DNA of 64,000 nucleotides, taken from Bradyrhizobium erythrophlei (GTDB lineage: Bacteria; Pseudomonadota; Alphaproteobacteria; Rhizobiales; Xanthobacteraceae). A program made the translations under genes and the position numbers. The notes under the pieces are model-generated. The model saw only the letters and a program-made list of their open reading frames with translations. It ran no database searches and was not told where the DNA came from. Where the stretch lies: assembly GCA_900129675.1 (NCBI GenBank), contig FSRD01000003.1, positions 1,054,001-1,118,000 of the forward strand. Reading direction: 5' to 3'. Positions 34,384 to 42,509 of the stretch are shown piece after piece (the first letter of the stretch is position 1; every line of letters begins with the position of its first letter).

Positions 34384-34469
34384 GACATCGCGCCGCAACA
34401 TGCATCGGCCTGCCATGATCTTGAAGTCTACCCCGTTCCCTGCGATTGCGCAAGTTTTCTCCTCTGAAG

Positions 34470-35094
34470 TCAATAGCTTAGTGGCTTCTGCGAGATTTGG
34501 CCGGGTCGTTGAAAAATTCGGCGCAGGTCCCCCGACATCAGCCGTACTGGCAGTTCGGCACCGATCCCGGGCCGGTCGTCGTTGAGGGAACACGCGAGTC
34601 GTTGAAGTCGGAAATCCCGTTCGGAGCGACCAGGACGACCTCTCCGTCGACAACGATGCTCCTCTCGAATGAGCTTGAGCAGATCGGCTTCCAAATTCCT
34701 CGTGCAGCGAGAAATCGATTCCTTGCGTTGAAGGATTCGGATTCATCTTGCGGGCCCTTTGCTAAGCAAGTACCGGAGCGGGATACCTGCGCCACCGCCC
34801 TCGTCGAGCAAGCAGTCACAGGCCCTGCTCGAATCCTTGGGTAGTGCCCCTTTTTTTTCGGTCCGCGCCGGAAATCCTTCTACCGTGATGGCCTGCCCCG
34901 GCGTGTTCGGAAATCCCGTTCGGAGCGACCAGGACGACCTCTCCGTCGACAACGATGCTCCTCTCGAATGAGCTTGAGCGGATCGGCTTCCAAATTCCTC
35001 GTGCAGGGAGAAATCGATTCCTTGCGTTGAAGGATTCGGATTCATCTTGCGGGCCCTCTGCTGAGCAAGTACCGGAGCGGGATACCTGCGCCAC
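34470..35094 (-). pseudogene. Degenerate ATP-dependent DNA ligase fragments, partly duplicated
   Basis: Minus-strand frames contain SIVVDGEVVLVAPNGISDFN, which matches the DGE and ISDF motifs of bacterial ATP-dependent (LigD/LigC-type) DNA ligases. The following DNA in shifted frames gives SGDLRRIFQRPGQISQKPLS and STTRPNLAEATKLL, like the ligase GDDLR...MRKTNLA..L block. Several frameshifts are needed and the N- and C-termini are absent. The DGE part occurs twice because of a tandem duplication (34609-34904 and 34908-35172). The identification is tentative. Confidence 0.4.
34609..34904. repeat. Tandem repeat copy 1 (about 299-bp period)
   Basis: From CGGAAATCCCGTTCGGAGCG at 34609 to CTGCCCCGGCG at 34904. 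Nearly the same sequence recurs from 34908. The copies differ by a few substitutions, one run of T (8 versus 6) and a 30-bp segment at 34801-34830 that is missing from copy 2. Confidence 0.85.
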
Positions 35095-35172
35095 CGCCCA
35101 CGAATCCTTGGTAGTGCCCCCTTTTTTCGGTCCGCGCCGGAAATCCTTCTACCGTGATGGCCTGCCCCGGCG
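34908..35172. repeat. Tandem repeat copy 2
   Basis: This is the second copy of the unit that begins at 34609, starting 299 bp later. It ends at CTGCCCCGGCG (35172) and then joins the gene fragment 35042-35350, whose 3' half is therefore made of repeat DNA. Confidence 0.85.
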
Positions 35173-35350
35173 GGTCTTCGCGACGCGCCTCGAATCCTTG
35201 ACCACGCGTTTCAAGGCCGGCGCCGCTCAGCCAATCTGCAGTTTGGTCAACCGAGTCGAGACCTTCATCCCGCGGATCGCCGCGCAATAGAAAGCGCAGC
35301 ATCCGCTCGAGGTCGTCGCCGCAGGCAACCTTGTCCGTCGCGTCGGTCAT
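35042..35350 (-). CDS. Small protein after the FtsH-like gene, 3' half replaced by repeat DNA
   Basis: The 102-residue frame begins MTDATDKVACGDDLERMLRF at an ATG that overlaps the FtsH-like stop by 2-3 bases, so it is translationally coupled. About 60 residues (to EARREDP) look authentic; the rest comes from the tandem repeat. I do not recognise the family. It is probably a truncated gene whose end was lost when the ligase-derived repeats arrived. Confidence 0.45.
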   Translation of the reverse strand: MTDATDKVACGDDLERMLRFLLRGDPRDEGLDSVDQTADWLSGAGLETRGQGFEARREDPPGQAITVEGFPARTEKRGHYQGFVGGGAGIPLRYLLSRGPAR

Positions 35351-37665
35351 GGAGCCTCCTTAAGGTCGCGGTGCGCGCGGATGATGCCGGCGGCACTTAC
35401 GCCGTCGATCCGGCCGGCCCGCAGGAGCGTCGAGGCGATCTCCTCGAGCGCGACGCGATGTTCGAGCAGAAGCGAATGGCAGGCTTCGGCAGCTCGGATC
35501 AGCTCGGCGCGCGCTGCGAGCCGCACGTCGACATACGAGAGCAATCCGTCCGTGTCGTCGTGCGGCGCCAGAAATAGGAGCTGTTTCGGCTCGGCGATGC
35601 CGAGGGACCCGACCATGGCCGCCGCGACTGCCGTCGCTTGCCGCAGGTCGGAGGCGGCACCGTGCGACGCCTCGCCGAGCATAATTTCCTCGGCGGTGCG
35701 GCCAGCGAGCAGCACCTGCAGACGGTGCTGGTAGCCCGCATATGTGCCCGCGAACGGCGGCGCCTTCGTTCTAACTGTCGCGCCGCCCCGTTCATTCGAG
35801 CTGGCGATGGTCGCTTGCACGTCCGCTTCATGGCCGAACAGTACGATTTCCGTCAGCAGATGACCGGCTTCATGGATAGCGGCGCGCCGAATTTCGCAAG
35901 GCGTTCGGTCCTCCTGGTGGACCAGTGCCCTGCGCAGATCGGCGAGCTCGAGCGCGCGCTCGGCGTGGCGGGCGAAGCGCAGGGCGTCGTTCGTAATCCT
36001 TTCGACGTCCGCGCCGGTGGAGCCCAGCGCGAGTAAGCAGATTTCCTCCAAATCCTCGCCGGCAAGCCGGCCCGCGAGGCGGACGCGAAACATGCGCTCG
36101 AGATCACGCGCGTTGGGCGGCCGAATGTGGATGATGCGGTTGAGCCGGCCGGACCTCAGGATGGCGGGATCGCACCGCGAGAGATCGTTCGAGGCCGCGA
36201 GGAAAATGAGTCCTTCACGGCCGGCAGTACCATCTAGTTGCGCAATGAATCCGTTAACAACTTCAACGACGTAGTCGGCATAAGCGTGGCGGATCTTGCT
36301 CCGGTCCGGAAAGGAATCGATCTCGTCGGTGAAAACGACGCAAGGCGCCTGGGCGCGGGCGGCGTCGAAGTCTCGCTTCATGGCCCGCAACAGATGTCCG
36401 AGATGGGCCTCGTCCGCCGCCTGCCACTGCGCGAGCGAGCAGGCAACCATGGGCAGGCCGGCGGCGCGGGAGAAGCATTCGGCGAACAGCGTCTTACCGG
36501 TGCCGGGCGGCCCGACGAGGCAGGCGCCGGGGTCCAACGCCCCCCACGGAATCTGTCCCCGCCGCCATGCCTCCAGGTCGCGCATGGTCGAGCGGGCCCA
36601 TGCGACGGCTTCGTCCATGCCATACAGCTCGTCCAGCGAGAGGTCGCGCCGGCCCTTGCGCACCGACTTCTCTGCGGAAAGCCGGCGCAGCTCGGCCATG
36701 CACTCGCCCGGCGTGCGGTCGAACCGGACCGCGAGGACCAGGTCGACCGGTGTGATCCGGGCGGTGTTTTCCCGGTCGAGAAGTTCGCGGCAGCGCTTTC
36801 CCGTTACGATGCGGATGGCGCGCGCGATCGTGACCGGATCGAGCCCCGGAAAACTAAGCCGGATTGGCCGAGACTTCAGGAGTGCCTCGGGCAAGTGCGT
36901 CTCCGCCGCCGGCGAGATCGCTATCAACGGAAGGGCGAGCGAGAGCGCCGAGAGAGCTTCGTCGTTCCGCTGGCTCTTGTCCTTCGCTTTCGGGGGTTCT
37001 TTGACCGCGATGTAAACGACATCGTAGTGGTCCCGTTTCCCGGAGTTGGAAGCACCGACCTTCATCACCCGCGCGGTTTCCGGAAGAAGCGTGTCCTGCC
37101 AGGTCGCAAGGACTCGCTCGAGCATCTCCGGATCCGGCACGTCGACGAGCACCACAGGGGCGGACGAGCCCATCGCTTCCCGCAGCTCTGGTCTTAGGTC
37201 GAACATTCGCGCGAATAAGAGCCGCGCCGCCGCTCTCGCCGGGGTCACGGGATGGGAGGGGGGAGGCGGGCGACGGCGGACGAAGAACGTTTCGCGTTCT
37301 TCATCTTGCTCCTCCTGCTCTTGATTGAGCGAACTCGCTGCGACGATCTTCCGCGCCTCGGCGGAAACCGTAGAAGCCTTCTTGCCGGCGGCGCGCATGG
37401 CCCTCTCGGCGGCAATCCGCGCCTCTTCCTCAAGTTTCCGGATCAGCAATTCGTGCTCGCGTGCAGCGGCAACATCGGCGACGTGCCTGCGATAACGCAA
37501 AGAGGCGCGCCAGTCGGCCCGATAGGCAGCGAGCTCAAGCGCGCCCATAGGTCCAGCTATGGCAGCCGATGTGGGCGGACGTTGCGACGATGCCGTGGTC
37601 CCGACAATGGACGGGGGCAGCGGGCATTCTGGCGCACTCTGCGCAGTCTTGCTTTGCTCACTCAT
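35347..37665 (-). CDS. FtsH-like AAA+ protein with M41 zinc-protease domain, no membrane anchor
   Basis: The 772-residue protein has an N-terminal charged, helix-forming region (about 60-130), a divergent central domain, then an AAA+ core: Walker A GPPGTGKT (385-392), Walker B VVFTDEID (443-450), Arg-finger region LRSGRLNR (about 503-510). It is followed by an M41 peptidase domain with HEAGH (598-602) and a third ligand candidate in GAASDLRQAT (Asp673). FtsH proteins are membrane-bound, but here no transmembrane segment precedes the AAA domain. It would be a soluble ATP-dependent protease. I chose ATG 37665; the frame stays open into upstream metallophosphoesterase remnants, so the start is uncertain. 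Confidence 0.85.
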   Translation of the reverse strand: MSEQSKTAQSAPECPLPPSIVGTTASSQRPPTSAAIAGPMGALELAAYRADWRASLRYRRHVADVAAAREHELLIRKLEEEARIAAERAMRAAGKKASTVSAEARKIVAASSLNQEQEEQDEERETFFVRRRPPPPSHPVTPARAAARLLFARMFDLRPELREAMGSSAPVVLVDVPDPEMLERVLATWQDTLLPETARVMKVGASNSGKRDHYDVVYIAVKEPPKAKDKSQRNDEALSALSLALPLIAISPAAETHLPEALLKSRPIRLSFPGLDPVTIARAIRIVTGKRCRELLDRENTARITPVDLVLAVRFDRTPGECMAELRRLSAEKSVRKGRRDLSLDELYGMDEAVAWARSTMRDLEAWRRGQIPWGALDPGACLVGPPGTGKTLFAECFSRAAGLPMVACSLAQWQAADEAHLGHLLRAMKRDFDAARAQAPCVVFTDEIDSFPDRSKIRHAYADYVVEVVNGFIAQLDGTAGREGLIFLAASNDLSRCDPAILRSGRLNRIIHIRPPNARDLERMFRVRLAGRLAGEDLEEICLLALGSTGADVERITNDALRFARHAERALELADLRRALVHQEDRTPCEIRRAAIHEAGHLLTEIVLFGHEADVQATIASSNERGGATVRTKAPPFAGTYAGYQHRLQVLLAGRTAEEIMLGEASHGAASDLRQATAVAAAMVGSLGIAEPKQLLFLAPHDDTDGLLSYVDVRLAARAELIRAAEACHSLLLEHRVALEEIASTLLRAGRIDGVSAAGIIRAHRDLKEAP

Positions 37666-37789
37666 GCTCTCACGGGCTTTCATGATCGGAGTGGATTTGT
37701 TCGAGAACGCCACGGGCGCACCGTTTGTTGTTGTATCGTTACAAGTCTCAGGACCTCTGTTTCGCTCATGCGTCGACCTCGATGATAAG

Positions 37790-38260
37790 GCGGGATCGAA
37801 CGAACTAAGCTCGTCGCCGTATCCGCAAGGATTCGAAATCAGGCGGGTGCGACCGCGGCACAGGTCCATGGGAAAGTGCGTGTGCCCGGAAATCCAATAG
37901 TCGGGTTGATAACGATCGATCGTCGATCCCAGGTCGGACGCGTAGGCGGCCGCGACCAAGCGGCCGCGCAATTGCGGCTCGACGGCCTCGACGACCGGCG
38001 CGTGATGCGGACCACGGTGGGACCGTCGTACGGCTTCGCTAGTTCCGCCTCGACGTAGGCGCGCGAACGCAAATGCAGCATGCGCGCCTCCTGCGGCCGG
38101 AACCGCTTCCAAGGATTCCGTTCCCACTTGATGCGGCGGTGGTCGCGCATCGTTTCGGATGCCGCACGCATCGCCGGCTGTCGCAAGGATTCGCCGAAGA
38201 GGTCGTAACCCAAGCATGCAATCGCGCGACCACCGTGCTCGCGTGCATGCAGCGGCACCG
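37790..38260 (-). pseudogene. Decayed metallophosphoesterase, C-terminal half only
   Basis: The fragment reads GRAIACLGYDLFGESLRQPA, then RSRAYVEAELAKPYDGPTVV in one frame, and after a one-base shift near 38010 continues HHAPVVEAVEPQLRG and YQPDYWISGHTHFPMDLC in the next. HHAP and GHTH are the last two metal motifs of calcineurin-type phosphoesterases. The N-terminal motifs (D-x-H, GD, GNHE) are missing. It resembles the intact protein at 44871-45710 (RSRAYLETEM, SHHAP, YGHTH), so it is a broken paralogue from the second module. Its last frame runs without a stop into the FtsH-like gene. Confidence 0.75.
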
Positions 38261-38636
38261 GTCGCCAAGCCGGTGACAGGACAAGAGCAGCGCGGTTGAG
38301 CAGTGGCGTCGCAGTACACGGGACCGGCGGGCTTGCGGCCACTGCGTCGACGCGGATGGCATGGCGCAGCTCGGAGAAGCGTGAGGAGTTGCGGGCCGAC
38401 AAATGCAGCCACTTGGGCTCGCGCCTTGTCATCGAAACCGGGCGCGGTGAGACTTAGCCCGCGCGAAACCGATTTCGAACCGGCGCCGCGGTCGCTTGCA
38501 CCGTCGTCTCGCAGTTTGGGGTCAATCGCACGCATGGAAAATACTCCGCCGTTCACGCGGAAGCCGCGTGTCGCAGAAGGTCCGAGCCGGGCCGTGCCAT
38601 GCCTCGCCGGGCCACGCCCCGCCACGTCATGCCAAG
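38261..38636. other. GC-rich gap with short tandem repeats
   Basis: No gene is supported here, though the minus strand stays open. At about 38585-38635 there is a run of related 13-15-bp units (GCCGTGCCATGCC, GCCGGGCCACGCC, CGCCACGTCATGCC). The upstream halves of the decayed metallophosphoesterase have been replaced by this DNA. Confidence 0.45.
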
Positions 38637-39212
38637 CTAGTCCAGAGCCGCCTCTTCGACGAGGAAGCGGCCGTATTCGGGACGGTAGTCGCCGATTCCG
38701 TGCGGGCCCGCGGCTTTGAACAACTCGATCACCTCGCTGCGGTCGATCATGGATGAAAGAAAAGTGGCCGTCAGGCGTGCGCTCCAGTCGGGAAAAGAGG
38801 GACGGGTTCGGACGGTCAACGACCCCCACACGCGGACCATCTCACGGTGTCGGAAGCGCGGATCGGCCCAAAGTTCTGCCACCGTATTCGGGCCGTCGTA
38901 GTCGAGCATTGCCGGGCCGTCCGCCCGAAAGGCGGCCTTCGCCGTTTCTCCCTTCCGCCGCTTCTTCGCGCTGTCCACAAAGACGCGTTTCAGGCAATGA
39001 GGCGGAATGCAAGGGCGCCCGTCAGCCAGCCATAAGCCCCCGTGCCACTCGAGCTGGGCGATGCGTTCGTGATCCGCGTCCGTCCGCACGGCTTTTGACG
39101 TGATCGCAGCCAATTGCTTGGTGAGCGGATCAAGCGGATCAGCAAGACGTGAGCAATGCATGAGCAGTGGACCGACTCCAACGAGCCTTAAGGCGATACG
39201 TTCTACACTCAT
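38637..39212 (-). CDS. Uncharacterised 191-residue island protein with C-terminal GIGD-rich strand
   Basis: The protein begins VERIALRLVGVGPLLMHCSR and ends GPHGIGDYRPEYGRFLVEE. I recall this architecture (GVGPLLMH near the start, D-x-DHE-x-x-x-x-LEW, SFPDWSA, GIGDWRP-x-x-GRF at the end) from unnamed phage and island proteins. The first strand plus a late glycine-rich loop is reminiscent of RAMP-type ferredoxin folds, but no catalytic residue is visible and this comparison is weak. Its ATG overlaps the stop of the HNH gene (ATGA), so the two are coupled. Confidence 0.65.
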   Translation of the reverse strand: MSVERIALRLVGVGPLLMHCSRLADPLDPLTKQLAAITSKAVRTDADHERIAQLEWHGGLWLADGRPCIPPHCLKRVFVDSAKKRRKGETAKAAFRADGPAMLDYDGPNTVAELWADPRFRHREMVRVWGSLTVRTRPSFPDWSARLTATFLSSMIDRSEVIELFKAAGPHGIGDYRPEYGRFLVEEAALD

Positions 39213-39538
39213 TCGTTTGCTCCGGGGTTTGTGGGATCGAACAGTGGCTCGGAACGGACATTTGGCGACTCAACCAACTCGATTGGCGCCGAGGCGGCGT
39301 AGGATCGCGTGCGGAGCATCGAAGTGACGCCTTGGTGGCACGGGCCGCACAGAGCCGTCAGGTCACCGTCGACTTCGCAACCAAGTCGCTCGTAGGTCCG
39401 ATGATGGACCTCGATCGAGTAGCCTTCCGCCGCGGAGTTGGGGCACAGGCGGCACGCGAATCTTGCGGCCTCGAGCTCGCGCAATCGGGCGGGGTTGTCG
39501 CGCCAGGCTGTGCTCGAGATGTATTTGACGTAGTCCAT
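39209..39538 (-). CDS. HNH-family nuclease-like protein
   Basis: The 109-residue protein has FACRLCPNSAAEGYSIEVHH (about 28-47), R-T-Y-E-R-L and DLTALCGPCHQGVTS (about 59-73). The two CxxC pairs and the VHH plus late His match HNH endonucleases (beta-beta-alpha metal fold). Small HNH proteins of this size occur in phages and islands and cut DNA, for example during packaging or homing. Next to the 191-residue gene it forms a two-gene unit; it might provide DNA cleavage for the island system. Confidence 0.82.
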   Translation of the reverse strand: MDYVKYISSTAWRDNPARLRELEAARFACRLCPNSAAEGYSIEVHHRTYERLGCEVDGDLTALCGPCHQGVTSMLRTRSYAASAPIELVESPNVRSEPLFDPTNPGANE

Positions 39539-39562
39539 TGAGATGTCCTTTCGCGCTTGATT

Positions 39563-39841
39563 TCACGTCCGAAAGACTCGATGGCGACGAGGCTCTCGCA
39601 TGGGCGGACCGAGGTCCAAGAGCTCTGAGAAGCCGCTCCGAACCAGCATCACACAATTCATCGGATACGGCCTGTTCTCGACCGTAACTGATCTCACATA
39701 TTCGATGCGGCTTACAGCTTGGTCGAGCGCAGCTTGGCGAAGTGCATCATGTAGCACCGGATCAAGAACGAGAATTGCACGCTCGGACTTCGGTGTGAGG
39801 AACAGGAATGGCACTGATCCGGATGTCACGGTGACGCGCAT
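39563..39841 (-). CDS. Hypothetical 92-residue island protein
   Basis: The protein reads RAILVLDPVLHDALRQAALD, QAVSRIEYVRSVTVENRPYP and ends with arginines. I recognise no family. The spacing (25 bp before the HNH gene) and same direction suggest an operon, which is the main reason to keep it. Its strand-rich middle (EYVRSVTVENRPYPMNCVMLV) looks like a real fold rather than a random frame. Confidence 0.45.
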   Translation of the reverse strand: MRVTVTSGSVPFLFLTPKSERAILVLDPVLHDALRQAALDQAVSRIEYVRSVTVENRPYPMNCVMLVRSGFSELLDLGPPMREPRRHRVFRT

Positions 39842-40010
39842 CGATAATCCTCAGAATGATCGCGATTTCCCAGAGGTGGAGAACATATGGTCATGTGCCC
39901 AGCGAAGTTCCTTTGCAGCTAAAGATCTTCCGGCCAGCATTGCCAGGAACGCAACTGTTGGAAGAGCTCCACGATTGTCCGTGCCGATCCTGCGGGCTCC
40001 TGCAATCTGA

Positions 40011-40626
40011 TCAGTGCCTTTCTACTTTCGAGCCGCGGCTCAATTGGTTTCGTCGAAAGAGCAATTTCAGCTGAGAAATGCCTCCGTCCGCGTTCAGGAT
40101 TTCACGCCAATTGACAACTGCTGGATCAATGTCGACGAACCGATCATGGCATCGGTCGTAGCGTCGGCACTTAATGGTGAGCAAATCATCGCCAGCATAT
40201 GATCGCACGAGGTGGAGGTTCTCCGCGCCGGGACGGACCGGCACCGGAGCACCTCGCGCGTGTTCTAGTAAATAGTCGGCCCCCGAGTCTGAACAGACGC
40301 GCGTCTGCACCGCAAGTTGCGCAGGTACAAGCCGAGCGGGCTTCGCTTAGCTCGATAGCCTCTTCAATAGCGCGCTCGACGTGTTTAGGAAGTGCTGATT
40401 CCGCATTCGAATAGATCCGCAGGCCGTACCTTTCCGAAATCTGACAGAAGTATACGGAATAGCCCCTTGCGGCCTCCGAAACTCGGTCGGCAACGTTGGT
40501 CACGATCTCGCGCCAACCACCAGGGCAGAGTGGGTAAGCCGGTGAAAAAGGAAGACCTCGAAAGCTGCGGATGAAGAGCTGCGGATGCTTCTGGACCAGC
40601 AGCTCCTGCCACGTGTTCTCGTTCAT
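40011..40626 (-). pseudogene. IKEKFG-type cysteine-pair protein, frameshifted copy (member 4)
   Basis: From the ATG at 40626 the frame reads ELLVQKHPQLFIRSFRGL, CPGGWREIV, ERAIEEAIELSEARSACTCATCG and GGRLFTR, then shifts near 40260 into a second frame giving EHARGAPVPVRPGAENLHLV and KCRRYDRCHDRFVDI. Joined, these align with the intact proteins at 41358, 45888 and 46426 along their full length. One base change in the middle breaks the gene. The first cysteine pair (CTCATCG) is kept. Confidence 0.75.
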
Positions 40627-40714
40627 TGGTCGGCCTTTCCGAATCCCTTCGATCTTGCGGCACCAAACCAGTGCCGATGGGGGGCCGCGTCGAACTCTCG
40701 GCTCTGAGTCAAAT

Positions 40715-41365
40715 TTATCTCCGGAGCCTTACTAACGTCATCCGGTCCAGGGGGCGCGAAGCAATATCTAATTCGAGAACGCCGGCGCACGCTAACGACA
40801 GGATGTCCGGGCAAGTACCATGATCGCCCCCGACTCTTTTCAGAAGGTGTCCGAGCTGCATCGGCTGTTGAGCGAGTACCTGCAGGATGCGCTTGCGTAG
40901 TCGGGTGGGGACGCGGTGTCGGTTGTATTGCCAGACGAACTGATTGTTGGAGTAACGGGGCTCTCGCCGAAGCGTCTGGGCTGAGATTATCCACGGGCTA
41001 AGCTCGAACTCTTCCAGCGCAATCAGCGCTAATCCCTCATCTTCGAGGTCCCGGATGCGCCTGGCTGCCAGGACGTCCATGAAGAAGAGGCGGTCGCCGC
41101 GCTGCACGACGACGACATCCAGGTCTACATGCTCGTTCCCACGACGCGCCGACGCGATGAAACCAATCGAGCGCACCTTCGCGTCGAGCGACGCCAAGAC
41201 CAGTGCATCGCCAATAGCAGGACTCAAAACCGGGATCGCTCCTGCCGTCTTGGCGGAAACGAACAACTTGGAGACGCCTTTTCTGTGGAAGGTGGGCGAA
41301 AACCCGAACGCGGGCGGAGAGAGAGGTGACCGTGTTCGGGGCTCTGCGTTTTGGGCGTCAGCCAT
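40715..41365 (-). CDS. Uncharacterised VRSI/DVV island protein, copy 2
   Basis: The 216-residue protein shares a whole-length pattern with the protein at 44180-44859: LFVSAKTA.A.P, DALVLASLDAKVRSIGFIAS, LDVVVVQRGDRLFFMDVLAARRIRDL, LRREPRYSNNQFVWQYN, then a helical C-terminus with ILQVLAQQPMQLGHLLKR and LACAGVLELDI. The middle (VRSI, a strand, then LDVVV..G...F.DV) is laid out like TnsA/restriction-endonuclease-fold proteins and the end like a winged helix, but a catalytic Lys is not evident. Function unknown. ATG 41365 follows GAAGG; it overlaps the upstream gene stop. Confidence 0.65.
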   Translation of the reverse strand: MADAQNAEPRTRSPLSPPAFGFSPTFHRKGVSKLFVSAKTAGAIPVLSPAIGDALVLASLDAKVRSIGFIASARRGNEHVDLDVVVVQRGDRLFFMDVLAARRIRDLEDEGLALIALEEFELSPWIISAQTLRREPRYSNNQFVWQYNRHRVPTRLRKRILQVLAQQPMQLGHLLKRVGGDHGTCPDILSLACAGVLELDIASRPLDRMTLVRLRR

Positions 41366-41948
41366 ACTCATAGCCTTCAAAGCTCGAGGGCAAGATCTCT
41401 CCATGGAGATCGACCCAATGAGCGTAGGGCGGGACATCGACGAAAGTGTCGGTCTCTCGATTGTAGCGGCGACAGCAAATGCCGCGAAGTTTGCCGGCGA
41501 CGACACGTCGCACGATGTGGACGTTCTCCTCTCGACCAGGAGTGACCTGAACCGGCTGTCCCCTTGCATGTACGACGCAGCGCGTCAGTGGGACTCCCGC
41601 GCTGCAGTACAGCCGCCCTTCCTCGCCGCATTCCTCGCAGGTGACTTGGGCACGCGCCTCCGCGCGGGCAACGGCGTCAGCAATCTTGGCTTCGGCTTCT
41701 GCCGACAGGTTGCCGCGCCAGCAAAAATGAAGCTTTGCGAGTTTCTCCCCAATATACAGCACGTTAAACGTGTCACTCTTCTCAAGTGCTGCTCCGATCC
41801 TGGCGCAGGCGCTATTCAGGAGTTCACACCATCCGTCCCCACATTTGGGGTAGCCGCCGCACGCCGTCTCGGGCGCCCTACGTGCCGGGTGAAAGAGGTT
41901 CGGGTGAGCCCTAATCAGATCGAGTCTCCAATCCGTCACCACCCTCAT
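41358..41948 (-). CDS. IKEKFG-type cysteine-pair protein (member 3)
   Basis: The 196-residue protein starts MRVVTDWRLDLIRAHPNLFH, has KCGDGWCELLNSACARI, YIGEKLAKLHFCWRG, AEARAQVTCEECGEEGRLYC, LTRCVVHARG and ICCRRYNRETDTFVDV. The CEECG pair and the later TRC..H could form one zinc site. The pattern resembles phage-type hypothetical proteins with Q-IKEKFG-x-LRFY and CE-x-CG-x-PG followed by W-x-T-x-C-x-x-H. It is the first gene of the leftward module 2 and faces the small RHH-like gene at 42158 across a 209-bp AT-rich gap. Confidence 0.7.
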   Translation of the reverse strand: MRVVTDWRLDLIRAHPNLFHPARRAPETACGGYPKCGDGWCELLNSACARIGAALEKSDTFNVLYIGEKLAKLHFCWRGNLSAEAEAKIADAVARAEARAQVTCEECGEEGRLYCSAGVPLTRCVVHARGQPVQVTPGREENVHIVRRVVAGKLRGICCRRYNRETDTFVDVPPYAHWVDLHGEILPSSFEGYEYG

Positions 41949-42157
41949 CGTCGTATCCTCTAAGAACCACTTAGGGTGTCCAGTTACTATATAAATATAT
42001 AAGTCTATAAGTAGCTTGGCAATAGCCAGTCAGGGGGTGGGACCGGATTCTCGGCAATAAATCGGGGATATGCGAAGAGGTCGGTGCCGATCGTACTTGC
42101 CGTCGCGTGCGGCGCATGGGACGGTTTCCCGTCTTACGGGGTAGCACGGACGACAGA
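41949..42157. promoter_or_regulatory. Divergent AT-rich promoter region of module 2
   Basis: Between the leftward cysteine-pair gene and the rightward RHH-like gene lies an AT-rich tract at about 41981-42014 (TATATAAATATATAAGTC, then TATAAGTAG), in strong contrast with the GC-rich surroundings. Near the RHH side, CATGGGACGGTTT (about 42115) recurs as CATGGGACGTTTT at the same relative place in module 1 (about 47207), so it may be a shared regulatory box. Confidence 0.5.
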
Positions 42158-42361
42158 ATGGTCGAAAAAAGGAAAGCGGCACCTAAGCGGGGGCGCAGAT
42201 CTCCGGTCGGTGATCGGCGGCAATTCCTCACGATGATGAGTCCGAGTGTAATTAAGGCGGTCAAGCAGGCCGGTCTCGAGGATGACCGACCTGCCTGGGA
42301 TATTATGGAGGAAGCCGCGAAACAGTGGCTGGAACGGCGTAAGGGCAAGCGGAGCGAGTGA
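42158..42361 (+). CDS. Small ribbon-helix-helix-like protein, copy 2
   Basis: The 67-residue protein has a basic N-terminus (KRKAAPKRGRRSPVG) then DRRQFLTMMSPSVIKAVKQA and DIMEEAAKQWLERRKGK. A strand (RQFLTMM) followed by two helices fits ribbon-helix-helix DNA-binding proteins (MetJ/Arc or antitoxin type). Its paralogue is at 47246-47443. Each copy faces a cysteine-pair gene, so it is a candidate repressor for its module. The start ATG at 42158 has no strong ribosome binding site. Confidence 0.65.
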   Translation: MVEKRKAAPKRGRRSPVGDRRQFLTMMSPSVIKAVKQAGLEDDRPAWDIMEEAAKQWLERRKGKRSE

Positions 42362-42509
42362 ACGCTCATTATTCGTTTGTGCTTGGGTGCACTCGGGGTG
42401 TCCCGAACGGAAAACTGGACCGTCTAGCAGATAATGTATCAGCCCCTCGACACGATCGCCGGCGATTCGAATACACGCTGTCGAGCAACCGAGCTTCATA
42501 ATTCGGTTT

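Noticed and set aside
34605..35172. Possible CRISPR array, because of direct repeats
   Set aside because: There are only two long copies (about 270-300 bp) that contain protein-coding debris, without short regularly spaced repeats or cas genes.
37665..38829. Reading the 1160-codon minus frame as one fusion protein of metallophosphoesterase and FtsH-like protease
   Set aside because: The phosphoesterase part needs a frameshift and lacks its N-terminal metal motifs, and the far upstream part has no homology, so read-through of a decayed gene is more likely than a true fusion.
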